Assembly (NCBI GenBank): GCA_965227745.1
Contig: OZ245769.1
Coordinates: 1,674,001 to 1,738,000 of the forward strand
Direction of reading: 5' to 3'
Length of the DNA: 64,000 bases
Source of the DNA: GAS368 sp965227745
Lineage (GTDB): Bacteria > Verrucomicrobiota > Verrucomicrobiia > Opitutales > Opitutaceae
The notes beneath the pieces were generated by a model. That model had not been told where the DNA came from and did no database searches. It worked only from the letters and a program-made list of their open reading frames with translations. Within the stretch, counting starts at the first letter, position 1; every line of letters begins with the position of its first letter. Shown here piece by piece: positions 52,414-61,861 of this stretch. The translations under genes and the position numbers were made by a program.

Positions 52414-54336
52414 TCACGGTTGGCCGGCGGCCAGTTGGCGCGCCTGCGCTAGGCGTTCGCGCGCCACGCTTAGGCGCGGGTCGACACGCAGGGACGCCTC
52501 GAATTGCGGGATGGCGTCTTTCGGGCGGTCGAGGAGCAGGTACGCGGTGCCGAGGTTGCAATGCGCCTCGGCACTCCCGCTACCGCCGGTCAGGCCCTGC
52601 TCATAGACGACAGCCGCTTCCGCCGCCCGCCCCGCTTCCAGCAGGACACCTCCGAGGTTGTCGCGAGCTTCGGCGAAATCAGGCCTGAGTTGCAGCGCCG
52701 TGCGAAAAGATTCGAGCGCGGCGTCTTTTCGTCCGGCACGGAGGAGGGTGTTGCCGAGATTATAATGCGCCCGGACATAACTGGGATTGGCGCGGATCGC
52801 GGCTCGAAAGACCGTCTCCGCTTCAGCGAAACGTCCGAGATCGAAGTAGGCGTTGCCGAGATCGTCATGGAGGTAGGCCCAGCCGGGCTCTAACTTTGTC
52901 GCCGCCGCGAACTGTTCGACGGCTTCGGACGTCGCTCCCACCTTCAAGAGCGCTTGGCCGAGATTGTGCCGCGCGAAGGGGTTACTGGGGCGCTTCGCGA
53001 CCGTATCGCGGTACAGGCCAAGTTCCGTGCGGTAGTCCGCATTGCGGCGCATGGTCATCAAACCGAGCCCGAGCGCTAGGACCGCACTCACCATGAGTGT
53101 GACCTGACCTGCGGTCGAAGCACCGCCCTCCCCTTTTTCCCGGGGCGCACGCCAGCGTGCGATCAACCCGTAGCCGCCGATCACAAAGAGCGTCATCACG
53201 GCCGCGAGCGGCAAATACATGCGGTGCTCAGCGAGAGTTTGGCGATTGCCCGGTACGAGGCTAGTCGGCGCGAGCACGCAAAAAAACCACATCCCAACAA
53301 AACCCCACGCAGGACGACGCCCGAGGGCAAACAGCGTCGCACCCACTCCTGCCATTACGATCACAGCGGCCAGCGCCACATCGGCGACGTGCTTCACCCA
53401 TTCAGCCCCGTAGTCGAATATCAGCGGGCTCGGCCACACCGCGAGCCACACGTAACGGCAGAGCGCCGGCGCTTGCGTGAGGGCATAGTCCCACCACGTC
53501 ACGCTCGTACCGAAGCCTGCGGTCCCACCGCGTCCGCCACTTCCCGCCACGAGTAGCGCGAGCAGGCCCCACGTAGCGGCGGCCAGCCCCAAATAGAATC
53601 CCCGCCTTACCCGCCATGCCGCACCAAAAGTCCCGGCCACAAACGCGCGGTCGTACAACAACACGATCAAGGGCACCGAAACTATGACCTCCTTTGTCGC
53701 GGCCCCCGCGAGCGCGGCCAGCATGGCGATGCCCCACCATCCACGGCGCGAATGAGCACCCGCCCCGACCGCATCCATGACTTCTACTCCACGAATGAAA
53801 GCATAGAGCGTGAGGAGATAAAATAATCCCATCAGCGATTCGGCGCGCTGGACAATGTACGTGACGGACTCGGTTTGCAGCGGGTGCAATCCCCAGAGCA
53901 GGGCCACCGCGAGCGCGAGGAGGGTTGCGTCGGCCTTTCGCCGACCAGGGCCCGGCATCTCCGCTGGACTCGCGCCGCTCCCAGTTCGAATCAAGGTCCG
54001 CCGCACGATGCCAAAGAGCAGGAGCGCCGCACTCGCTTGTATCAAAATATTCACTACATGGTAACCGATCACTCGGTCGCCTCCCAGCGCGTAGTTTAGC
54101 GCCAGCGAAAGATTCAGCAGCGGACGCCCCTCCACGGTGATCCCGCGCCCGGAGGGCGGTGCCAACACCTGCCAGCCGAGCCGGCGAATCGTCGGGTTGG
54201 AGGTGATCGACGGCCCATCGTCGAAGACGAAGGCCCCGCCGAGGCTGTTCAGGTAAACCGCGCCGACCGCGACCACCAGCGCGAGGGCCGCCCACCAGAC
54301 CCGAGTCCGCCTTTCGTTGAAAACTCCGGCGCTCAC
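52414..54336 (-). CDS. TMTC-like multi-pass membrane protein with TPR repeats
   Basis: The 640-residue protein has about nine to ten hydrophobic helices followed by roughly four TPR repeats at the C-terminus (from LYRDTVAKRPSNPFARHNLG). A FVFDDGPSI motif after the first helix places Asp-Asp (39-40) on the outer face, as in GT-C-type glycosyltransferases such as the eukaryotic TMTC O-mannosyltransferases. A block LHPLQTESVTYIVQRAESLM follows. It likely transfers sugar from a lipid carrier to exported proteins, by analogy only. The GTG start at 54336 lies 4 bp after the hydrolase gene's stop. A paralogue is encoded at 55443-57584. Confidence 0.75.
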   Translation of the reverse strand: MSAGVFNERRTRVWWAALALVVAVGAVYLNSLGGAFVFDDGPSITSNPTIRRLGWQVLAPPSGRGITVEGRPLLNLSLALNYALGGDRVIGYHVVNILIQASAALLLFGIVRRTLIRTGSGASPAEMPGPGRRKADATLLALAVALLWGLHPLQTESVTYIVQRAESLMGLFYLLTLYAFIRGVEVMDAVGAGAHSRRGWWGIAMLAALAGAATKEVIVSVPLIVLLYDRAFVAGTFGAAWRVRRGFYLGLAAATWGLLALLVAGSGGRGGTAGFGTSVTWWDYALTQAPALCRYVWLAVWPSPLIFDYGAEWVKHVADVALAAVIVMAGVGATLFALGRRPAWGFVGMWFFCVLAPTSLVPGNRQTLAEHRMYLPLAAVMTLFVIGGYGLIARWRAPREKGEGGASTAGQVTLMVSAVLALGLGLMTMRRNADYRTELGLYRDTVAKRPSNPFARHNLGQALLKVGATSEAVEQFAAATKLEPGWAYLHDDLGNAYFDLGRFAEAETVFRAAIRANPSYVRAHYNLGNTLLRAGRKDAALESFRTALQLRPDFAEARDNLGGVLLEAGRAAEAAVVYEQGLTGGSGSAEAHCNLGTAYLLLDRPKDAIPQFEASLRVDPRLSVARERLAQARQLAAGQP

Positions 54337-54340
54337 CGCG

Positions 54341-55432
54341 CTAGTTCTTTACCGACGATGGCTTCACTCCGAGATACTTGAAAGCGAAGTCGCGCCAAGT
54401 GGCCGGCTCGCCCGCCGCCGGTTTCAAACCCATCGCCGGGATACTGCCAACCACAGGCACGCCGATCTCACGGCAACGTTCATAGAGCAGTTGTGAGTGT
54501 TTCGGGGTGTGCAAAAATTGATTCGTGGTATCGATATTGAAATCGGTCAGCGATGCCGTGATGAAGAGCGGCGCATCGTCCTTCGAGATCAGGCCGAGCA
54601 TGTCACAATCGGCGCGCACCTTGGCCCCGGCGGGACCGGCCACTTCGTCCTCGCTCTTGAATCCATAGAGGGCCGGGTCGCCGTACCGGCCTTTGAAGCG
54701 CTCGACCACGTCTTTCCCGAAGACAACCGTCCACCGATAAAAATCGTACGAGAACTGTCCCGACAGCGAGCCGGCGCAGACGACGCGGGTCGATTCACGC
54801 AACACCGGATCGGCGTTCTTCGGATCGGCGAGGTCGTCGTGCACCGCCAGCCAGACGGACGTACCGGCGCCGGCTGAACCGCCGTACGAGGCGATGCGAA
54901 CTTTGTCCACGTTCCACTCGGCGGACTTCGAGCGGATGAACTGCAGCGCCCGCGCGCAGTCGCGCAGTACATCCTGCATCGGCGCAGCGGCGGAGAGGTA
55001 GCGATAGTTGATGGCCGCAAACGACACCCCCGCCTCGAGGCATTGTTGCACCATCCTCTCATCGCGCGCCCGGGATTTGTCGCCGGAGACGAAACCACCG
55101 CCGTGGATGTAGATCACGACCGGCGTCGGTGCCTCCGACTTGGCTTGCCAGAAATCGAGCACATTGCGCTCCGCCGGGCCGTAGTGGACGTCGGCGAACG
55201 TCGGCGCAGGCGCGGCGCTCGCCTTCGTGGCGGGCCGCTTGGCCGCCGCCATCTTGGCGTAGTAGTCACGGGCCTCGTCTTCGGTGAGCACGCCGTCCTT
55301 GTTGGCGTCGGCTTCGGGAAAACGCTTCAACAAGCTCTGGAGCAATTCCGGGGTGAGCACCTGCGCGTGCCCGATGGCACACCAACCGAGAGCGAAAGCG
55401 ACGATCGCAGAACTGAGGGTGAGATATTTCAT
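54341..55432 (-). CDS. Secreted alpha/beta hydrolase with an EF-hand
   Basis: The 363-residue protein has a signal peptide (MKYLTLSSAIVAFALGWCAI..AQ), an EF-hand calcium loop (DANKDGVLTEDE), an Ala-rich linker, and an esterase/lipase-type alpha/beta hydrolase domain. The domain shows an oxyanion motif YIHGGGF, a nucleophile elbow GGSAGAG and a late catalytic Asp/His region. It resembles acetylesterases, though its substrate is unknown. The ATG at 55432 begins the signal peptide and lies 10 bp after the upstream TMTC-like gene. Its place between two paralogous TPR membrane proteins suggests a shared pathway. Confidence 0.83.
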   Translation of the reverse strand: MKYLTLSSAIVAFALGWCAIGHAQVLTPELLQSLLKRFPEADANKDGVLTEDEARDYYAKMAAAKRPATKASAAPAPTFADVHYGPAERNVLDFWQAKSEAPTPVVIYIHGGGFVSGDKSRARDERMVQQCLEAGVSFAAINYRYLSAAAPMQDVLRDCARALQFIRSKSAEWNVDKVRIASYGGSAGAGTSVWLAVHDDLADPKNADPVLRESTRVVCAGSLSGQFSYDFYRWTVVFGKDVVERFKGRYGDPALYGFKSEDEVAGPAGAKVRADCDMLGLISKDDAPLFITASLTDFNIDTTNQFLHTPKHSQLLYERCREIGVPVVGSIPAMGLKPAAGEPATWRDFAFKYLGVKPSSVKN

Positions 55433-55442
55433 GAAAAGAAAA

Positions 55443-57584
55443 TCAGGGAGTGACGCGGAGTTGGGCGAGCACCCGACGAATGTCGTCCGCCTGGGGGCGG
55501 AGGCGCAAGGCTTCCTCAAAGTGCGCGATCGCCTCCGCCTTGCGCCCTTCTTCGAGGAGCACGCTGCCCCAGTTCACCTGCGCGTCAAAGTAGTCGGCTC
55601 TCAGCTTCACGGCCGCCTCATAGTGCGAAATCGCCGCGCCGCGCCGGCCCAGCCCCACGAGCGTATTGGCGAGATTAAAGTGCGCCGCCGCATAGTCGGG
55701 ACGCGCGCGGAGGGCCTCTTCGTAGCGCGCTACCGCATCTTGGACCCGCCCATTTTCCGCCAAGGTGTTGGCCAAATTGAAGAGTGCCTCGGCGTAGCCC
55801 GGTTTCTGGCGAATGGCCGTTTCGTAGTGCGCGAGTGCTTCGGTCGGTCTGCCGGCTGCCACGAGTGTATTCGCCAGCGAGTAGTGGGCCTCCGCGAATT
55901 CCGGGCGCAGGCGCAACGTCTCCTCCAAATGGGGTATCGCCTCTGAGATCCGCCCCGTTCGCGCCAGGGCAAGTCCGAGGCCGTGATGCGCATCGACGTA
56001 GTCCGCCTGCATCCGCAGCGCCGCTTCGTAGTGCGTGATAGCATCCGCTACCCGACCCGCGCGCACCAATTCATCGGCGAGCGAACTATGCGCCACGGCA
56101 AAGCCCGGATGAATCGCCAGCGCCGCCTCGTGCGCCGTGATCGCCTCGGCATAGCGCCCGGCTTTGCTGAGCGCCTGCGCACGCATCTCATGCGCGAGGG
56201 CATTGCGCGGCCGCTCCGCCACCGTTTGGTCCCAGAGCGCCAGTTCGGAGCGATAGACTTCATTGCGAGTCCACGTACCTGCGATCCCGGCCAACGTCAG
56301 ACCGATAAAAATCACCGCACTTCCCCGCCCCGCCCAGCGATGAATGCCGAGGACCAGCGCGGGCAGAACGGCCGCGAGGGGTAGATACATCCGATGCTCT
56401 ACGATCATTTGCGTCGTCCCCGGCACAAGGCTCGTCACGGACAAAATCGCGAAGAAGAACAGCCCCGGAAACGCCCATTTCGAGCGTCGCCAAAAGGCCC
56501 AAGTCGTACCCGCCGCGAGCCCGACTACCACGAGCACCGCTGGCAAAATGTCCCCTACGCGCTCCACCCAAAACGTACCGTACTCAAACACTAGCGGCCG
56601 AGGCCAGACCACCAGCCGCAGATAGTGCGCAATCGCCGGAAATTGCGTGAGCACGTAGTCACCCCACCCCACCCCGACCCCGAAGCCCGCCGATCCACCG
56701 CGCGTGCCGCCCGTGCTCGCGACCAGAAAACCGAGGTACAGCCACGTTCCCGCCAGACTCACGTACAACCAAGTCCGTCGGCGCAATGCCTCGCGAAACG
56801 TCCCGGCGCCAAACGTGCGGTCGTACAAGAGCACGAGCACCGGCGCCGACACCATCACCTCTTTCGTGCCCATGCCGAGGAAGCACGCGACGACCGCTGC
56901 AGTGTACCACCGTCGGCTGGCGACCGATATCCGCGTCGCCCCCACCATCTTCCCATCCGTGCCGGGACCGTGCGCATCGAGGCCGCGCGCGAAGCAGTAA
57001 AGCGTAAGAAGATAAAACAGCCCCATCAGCGATTCGGCGCGCTGAATGATGTAGGTGACGGATTCCGTTTGCAGCGGATGCACCGCCCACAGCCCCGCGA
57101 TGGCCGTGCTCAAAATTAAAATCTCCGCCTCCGAGTGGCGTGCCACCGCCCCCACCAACTCCCCTTGTGTCCGCCGCCATCCGGTCGCCCAATATCCGCT
57201 TCGGAGCAAGGTACGCCGCACCAGCCCGAAAAGCGCCAGCGCCGCCGCGAGGTGGATGAGCAGGTTACCGACGTGATACCCGACCACATTCGTGCCGCCG
57301 ATGGCGTAGTTGATCGCCAGCGAGAAATTCAGCACCGGGCGCCCGCCCACCGTCACACCCACGCGCGGGGTCGTCAGCGCCTCCCACGGCGGCCAGAGCG
57401 AGCGGATCGTGGGGTTGGAAACGATCGATGAGGTATCGTCGAAGATGAACGGCCCCGAAAAACTATTCGAATACGCCGCGAGCGTCGCCACCGCGATCAC
57501 GGCAGCCGCCCACCACACTCCCCGCGATGAAATCGGAGCACGAGGGGCAGCAGTAGCGCGCGCAGGGGCGGCGGGCTCGGTCAT
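55443..57584 (-). CDS. TMTC-like multi-pass membrane protein with eight or more TPR repeats
   Basis: The 713-residue paralogue of the product of 52414-54336 has the same outer-face FIFDDTSSI motif (D49-D50) and the block VHPLQTESVTYIIQRAESLM, then about nine hydrophobic helices. A longer TPR array follows, from about residue 445 to the end, with units such as AHSSLADELVRAGRVADAIT. It heads a three-gene minus-strand operon with an EF-hand hydrolase and the second paralogue. A protein-glycosylation role like that of TMTC/POMT proteins is an analogy, not shown. It is separated from the upstream TonB receptor gene by a terminator. Confidence 0.77.
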   Translation of the reverse strand: MTEPAAPARATAAPRAPISSRGVWWAAAVIAVATLAAYSNSFSGPFIFDDTSSIVSNPTIRSLWPPWEALTTPRVGVTVGGRPVLNFSLAINYAIGGTNVVGYHVGNLLIHLAAALALFGLVRRTLLRSGYWATGWRRTQGELVGAVARHSEAEILILSTAIAGLWAVHPLQTESVTYIIQRAESLMGLFYLLTLYCFARGLDAHGPGTDGKMVGATRISVASRRWYTAAVVACFLGMGTKEVMVSAPVLVLLYDRTFGAGTFREALRRRTWLYVSLAGTWLYLGFLVASTGGTRGGSAGFGVGVGWGDYVLTQFPAIAHYLRLVVWPRPLVFEYGTFWVERVGDILPAVLVVVGLAAGTTWAFWRRSKWAFPGLFFFAILSVTSLVPGTTQMIVEHRMYLPLAAVLPALVLGIHRWAGRGSAVIFIGLTLAGIAGTWTRNEVYRSELALWDQTVAERPRNALAHEMRAQALSKAGRYAEAITAHEAALAIHPGFAVAHSSLADELVRAGRVADAITHYEAALRMQADYVDAHHGLGLALARTGRISEAIPHLEETLRLRPEFAEAHYSLANTLVAAGRPTEALAHYETAIRQKPGYAEALFNLANTLAENGRVQDAVARYEEALRARPDYAAAHFNLANTLVGLGRRGAAISHYEAAVKLRADYFDAQVNWGSVLLEEGRKAEAIAHFEEALRLRPQADDIRRVLAQLRVTP

Positions 57585-57615
57585 AGCTCAGGCTGGCATG
57601 AAAGGTCCGGGCATG

Positions 57616-57639
57616 AAAAGGGCGGACTCGCGTCCGCCC
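57616..57639 (-). terminator. Intrinsic terminator between TonB receptor and TMTC-like operon
   Basis: On the minus strand, GGGCGGAC and GTCCGCCC form an 8-bp hairpin with a 4-base loop followed by TTTT, downstream of the receptor stop at 57666. Confidence 0.8.
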
Positions 57640-57665
57640 GTGGATCAAGCCTTTGGAATGACTAC

Positions 57666-60600
57666 TCAGAAGTTGAGCGTACTGCTCACCACCCACGTGC
57701 GGGGCTGCTGGTCAAAGGTCGCATCTTTCACGCCCGCCCAGCCTGAGGTGTAGTTCGGCAGGATGAGAACGTGGTAGCGGTTGAACATATTGTAGACGTT
57801 CAACTGCGTGACGAATTCGTAGCGGGGCCCGATCTTCTTGCGGTAGCTGAGGAGGCCGTCGAAGCGGGTTTGCGTCGGCCACATAAAGAGCTCACGCGGT
57901 GAATTGGCCGGATCGGCGAGGCCATTCGGATAGAAGTAATAGTGCCGGTACTGCCAACCCAGCGAGGCGGTGCCGCCCACGGCGAAGCCTTTAAACCAGC
58001 CCTCGGTGAAGGCGTAGTTATTCGTCAGCACAAGGCTGTACTTCGCGTAGCCGGTCGATTTTTCGCCCGCGATGTTCGTGACGATCGTGCCGGGTGGCTT
58101 GAAGCCGGGATTGATCTGCTGCATCGAGATGGGCAGGCCGGTCGCCCCCGTCAGGATCGGGCCGTGCAGGGCCGTGAGCGCATTATTCGAGGACAGAACC
58201 GTGCCGGCGCGCGCGGTGCGGCTGATCGCGCCCGTGACGGCTTGCGGGTTGGCGTAGTAAAGGTCGCCGGGCGTGCTCATCTTCGCGATCGTGAGCGGAA
58301 TCGCGTTTGCCGCCGTGGAGTCGATCGAGGTCGCCGCACCCGTGGAGCTCACGTACACCACCGCGCCGTCCTTGTAGGTGACCTGGCCCGCGGCATTGGC
58401 GTAGAACTGGTCATTGTAGAGCTGCGGAAAGCTGCGGTCGGAATTGACCTGGCCATCGGTCAGCGCGCCGGAGACGCGGATGCGCCAGTTGGTCTTCGGA
58501 TTGGCCGTGACGGTGAATTCCGCGCCCTGCGTCTTGCGGTCGAGGTTGATCCAGACACTCGGCGCATTGTACAGGCCGTTGAGGCCGCTGGGATTGATGT
58601 CGAAGAGAAGCGTGCTGGTGAGCGACGATTCTTCATTCTTCGAGTTGGCGCGGAAGACGGCCAGCGAACCGGAGAGGGTCTTGCTGGCGTTGCTGACCTT
58701 TAGGCCGGCTTCCAGGCCCGTGCCCTTCGAGGAAACGGGATAGTCGCCCAGCGGACCCGCCACGTAGATCGGCGGCGGATTAAACGAGGATGAGCCGCTG
58801 ACATACGCCGTGATTCGCTTGGTCAGCGCATAGTTGGCGCCGACATTGAAATTCACCGCGCTGGTCGTCTGCGTGGAGGTGGTGCTCGGGGGCGAGGGCG
58901 GAGCGGATTCGGTGGACTGTACCGAGTAGGCTTGGCCGATGCGTGCGCCGAGGAGGATGTCGAGTTTGTTGTCGAGCCAGTTGGTGTAGTTGGCGACGTA
59001 CACGCCCTTGTTCTGCGTCTGGCCGAGGCGGTAGTCGCCGAGCGCGCTGATACCGCCCGGATAAAGGCCCTCGGGATTCGTGGGCGAGATCAGATTCTTC
59101 TGCGGGGGATTGGTCATCACGCGCACGTAGTTGACGCCATTATAAGTGATCTTGTCGTCGCGACGCGGCGTCCAGAAGGGACGGCGGACCGGACCGTTGT
59201 TCACGCCGTACCAGAGCTGCGGCATGTAGTTGTACCCGGTGCCGATGGCGGTGTTGGTCGTGGTGGGGTTGAAGTTGGAATCGGCGCGCACGTAGGCGTA
59301 GGTGATGAGTACGCCGTCGGTGCGGATGAAGTCGGCGCCGATGATGCTCTGGCTGTGCACTTTTCCGCCAAACAGTTCGTTGGTGAAGAGCGCCGAGAAA
59401 CGAATCGCCTTGGTGCGGGCCGGCTGCGTCAGCGAACTCGCCGGGATGCCGCCCGTCTGGCCGATGGCCCACTGGCCGGTGGGATTGGTCGCGACGTTGG
59501 GCGCGGCAAAGGTGATGGTGTTGCCCACGCGGTCGTCATAAGTGTCGCGGTAACCGACCGCAAACTGCGTGCTGATCATGCGATTCCACTTCGTATCGGC
59601 GGTGAGCGAAGCGATGCCGGTCTTAGTGTACTCGCTGGTGTTCCACACCGAGCCATAGGAGTCGACATTGTCCCACGTGATCTTGCCGTTGCCGATAAAG
59701 TTAGCGCCGGCCGCGCCGCCCGCTCCCGAGATGGGCGCGGCGAGCTGATTCGTCGCGAGGAGATAGCGGAGGCGCTGGCCATTGCGGACGTCGGTCGCAG
59801 TGCTGAGGGCGGTGAAGGCCTGATTGCTCGTGCCGACGATGCGATCATACTCGGTACGCTCGCCGTTCACCCGCACGATGGTGTTGGCAATCTTAAAGGC
59901 GATCTGCGCGTAAATGCCGTTCATCGGGCCCCCCACATACAAGCGGCGGCTGCCCTGGGCGTATTGGTCGGTCGCGGCGAAGCGCACCGCCACGCGATCC
60001 GTCGCTACGCCGAGGTCAAGCAGCGCGAGCTTGTGACCGTACTGATCGACTTGAAACTGAAAGGAGCCGAACGGCTTCTTGCCGAAGCGCGCCTGCTTCG
60101 CGGTGATATTCATCACGCCGCCGGCACCGCCGACGCCGTAGAGGAGGGACTGCGGGCCCTTGATGACTTCGACGCGCTCGATGTTGAAATTGCTGGTGTA
60201 GCCCGTGCCGGTGGAGCCGGACTGAATGTAAGTGTTCACCGGCATGAAGCCCTCGCGCTGCATGGTCGGCGCGGCGAGGCCGCGAAGCGCGACAAAGGAA
60301 TTGGCGTTGCGGTCACCCGTCTGGTTATTGGCCGCCGAGGGACCGGGCGAGGCGATGGCCGAGCCGGCACCTGCGGAGTACGTCGTGATCATGTCCTCGA
60401 CCGACACCGCGGCGACGTCCTTCATGAAGGCTTCGTTGAACACATCGGCCGAAACCGGGATGCGATCCAGCTCGGTGTTGAAACGCGTGATCGAGTTCGA
60501 ATTCAGCGCGCCGTAGCTCTTGTCGGAATCGGCCGCGACTTCAAAGGCCGTGAGCGTGATGGTCTCATCCGTCGGCGCTTTTGCGACGGGCTGCACGGTC

Positions 60601-60731
60601 GTGGTCGTGCCCGCTTGGGCGGCGGTCGAGGGAGTCGGCGCGGTCTGCGCCCCGGCGGAAACAGCCAGCGCGCCGAGCAACAAGGCTCGGGACGCGCGCG
60701 CCAGCATCAGGGGTTTGATCAGGGTCGTCAT
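57666..60731 (-). CDS. TonB-dependent outer-membrane receptor
   Basis: The 1021-residue receptor has a signal peptide (ALLLGALAVSAGAQ), a Thr/Ala-rich spacer, and an N-terminal box DETITLTAFEV akin to the DEVIDLSPFEV of the receptor at 6019. A plug domain follows (NIERVEVIKGPQSLLYGVGG), then a large barrel closing with a terminal Phe (STLNF). The size and the box suggest a member of the expanded verrucomicrobial receptor group that takes up iron chelates or sugars; the ligand is unknown. No cobalamin or other riboswitch is seen upstream. The upstream region (60900-60960) is strikingly AT-rich and probably holds the promoter. Confidence 0.9.
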   Translation of the reverse strand: MTTLIKPLMLARASRALLLGALAVSAGAQTAPTPSTAAQAGTTTTVQPVAKAPTDETITLTAFEVAADSDKSYGALNSNSITRFNTELDRIPVSADVFNEAFMKDVAAVSVEDMITTYSAGAGSAIASPGPSAANNQTGDRNANSFVALRGLAAPTMQREGFMPVNTYIQSGSTGTGYTSNFNIERVEVIKGPQSLLYGVGGAGGVMNITAKQARFGKKPFGSFQFQVDQYGHKLALLDLGVATDRVAVRFAATDQYAQGSRRLYVGGPMNGIYAQIAFKIANTIVRVNGERTEYDRIVGTSNQAFTALSTATDVRNGQRLRYLLATNQLAAPISGAGGAAGANFIGNGKITWDNVDSYGSVWNTSEYTKTGIASLTADTKWNRMISTQFAVGYRDTYDDRVGNTITFAAPNVATNPTGQWAIGQTGGIPASSLTQPARTKAIRFSALFTNELFGGKVHSQSIIGADFIRTDGVLITYAYVRADSNFNPTTTNTAIGTGYNYMPQLWYGVNNGPVRRPFWTPRRDDKITYNGVNYVRVMTNPPQKNLISPTNPEGLYPGGISALGDYRLGQTQNKGVYVANYTNWLDNKLDILLGARIGQAYSVQSTESAPPSPPSTTSTQTTSAVNFNVGANYALTKRITAYVSGSSSFNPPPIYVAGPLGDYPVSSKGTGLEAGLKVSNASKTLSGSLAVFRANSKNEESSLTSTLLFDINPSGLNGLYNAPSVWINLDRKTQGAEFTVTANPKTNWRIRVSGALTDGQVNSDRSFPQLYNDQFYANAAGQVTYKDGAVVYVSSTGAATSIDSTAANAIPLTIAKMSTPGDLYYANPQAVTGAISRTARAGTVLSSNNALTALHGPILTGATGLPISMQQINPGFKPPGTIVTNIAGEKSTGYAKYSLVLTNNYAFTEGWFKGFAVGGTASLGWQYRHYYFYPNGLADPANSPRELFMWPTQTRFDGLLSYRKKIGPRYEFVTQLNVYNMFNRYHVLILPNYTSGWAGVKDATFDQQPRTWVVSSTLNF

Positions 60732-61048
60732 GGTGGGTAGCGTAGGTTTGCGGGTCGGGAAAACGGACGAACGGCAGCCGCCAAGAAATGCGCCGCCGTC
60801 GCAGCAAAAGGGGTGTGGGTAACAGGGAAGGTGGTAACTGCGAAAATCCTCAGCCGCGATGCCGAAATATTCCCGCTGGGTAATTTAAGAAGACGCGCCG
60901 CGCGGCCCTCGGCAAGAATTTTTTATAATTATTAAACCGAATTTTACCCCGCCGACAACGCATCCGGGGTAACAACCCGAGATACTCATTTCGCGCGCTT
61001 GCGGCGCTTCGCGCGATAGGTCATGAGATGGGGTTCAAAACCTTTTTC
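60732..61048. other. Divergent intergenic region
   Basis: It separates the minus-strand TonB receptor from the plus-strand ParA gene. A 35-bp AT-rich patch (about 60916-60950), unlike the surrounding GC-rich DNA, includes TATAAT at 60924-60929 and is the likely promoter area. A GGGAA block near 60824 is not enough for a riboswitch. Confidence 0.5.
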
Positions 61049-61834
61049 ATGCCCACCACTGTCTTCACCATCGCCAATCAAAAGGGCGGCGTCGGCAAAA
61101 CCACCACCGCCGTCAACCTCGCCGCCGCGCTGGCCGAAAAGAAAATTCACACCCTCCTCATCGACCTCGACCCGCAAGCCAACGCCACCAGCGCCGTCGG
61201 CGTGGAAAAGCAGGCCGGCCGGAGTCTTTACGGGCCGCTGCGGGGCGAGGGTTCGCTTTTCGAGATGATTACGCCCACGGCTTATGAGCACCTCGCGCTC
61301 ATCCCGAGCGAGGAGGATCTCGCCGCTGCGGAGGTCGAGCTCGCCCAGACCGAGAATTATCTGATGAAGCTCCGCGGCATCCTCGAACCGCTCCGCAAAT
61401 CCAACGGCTACCGCGTCATCATCATCGATTGCCCCCCGGCCCTCGGGATGCTCTCGATGAATAGCCTCGCCGCCGCCGACCAGCTCCTAATCACGCTCCA
61501 ATGCGAGTACATGGCCCTCGAGGGCCTCGGCCAGATCCTCCGCAACGTGGAGCGCCTGAAGAGCGCCCACATCAACGATAACCTCGAACTCGGCGGCGTC
61601 GTCATGACGATGTACGACTCCCGCACCAATCTCGCCAAGCAGGTCGTGGACGAAGTGAAGCAGCATCTGCCGGATAAAATTTTCAAGAGCGTCATCCCCC
61701 GCACCGTGCGCCTCGGCGAGGCGCCCAGCTTCGGTAAGCCGATTTTCTCCTACGATCCCAACGGCGTCGGCGCCACCGCCTACCGCGCACTCGGCAAGGA
61801 AGTGATCGAGCGGTTCGGGCTGGCCGTGAAGTAA
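61049..61834 (+). CDS. parA: ParA-family ATPase
   Basis: The 261-residue protein is a deviant-Walker ATPase of the ParA/Soj type: NQKGGVGKTTTAVNLAAALA (Walker A with the signature lysine), a Walker A' LLIDLDPQAN, and Walker B VIIIDCPPAL. It segregates DNA or positions protein complexes on the nucleoid. The start ATG at 61049 gives the usual MPTTVFTIANQKGG opening; an ATG at 61028 would add seven residues. ParB, usually the next gene, is absent: two ABC-2 permeases follow instead. Confidence 0.92.
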   Translation: MPTTVFTIANQKGGVGKTTTAVNLAAALAEKKIHTLLIDLDPQANATSAVGVEKQAGRSLYGPLRGEGSLFEMITPTAYEHLALIPSEEDLAAAEVELAQTENYLMKLRGILEPLRKSNGYRVIIIDCPPALGMLSMNSLAAADQLLITLQCEYMALEGLGQILRNVERLKSAHINDNLELGGVVMTMYDSRTNLAKQVVDEVKQHLPDKIFKSVIPRTVRLGEAPSFGKPIFSYDPNGVGATAYRALGKEVIERFGLAVK

Positions 61835-61861
61835 ACCCGTCCTCCAGTTTGCGGGGGCAGC

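Noticed and set aside
58932..60740. 602-codon open frame on the plus strand
   Set aside because: It is antisense to the TonB receptor gene and has the Arg/Ala/Gly/Asp-rich make-up of a shadow frame.
60815..60870. Possible second cobalamin riboswitch (GGGAAGG block)
   Set aside because: Only one short block resembles the aptamer; the B12 box and the remaining conserved blocks are absent, and the strand is opposite to the TonB receptor.
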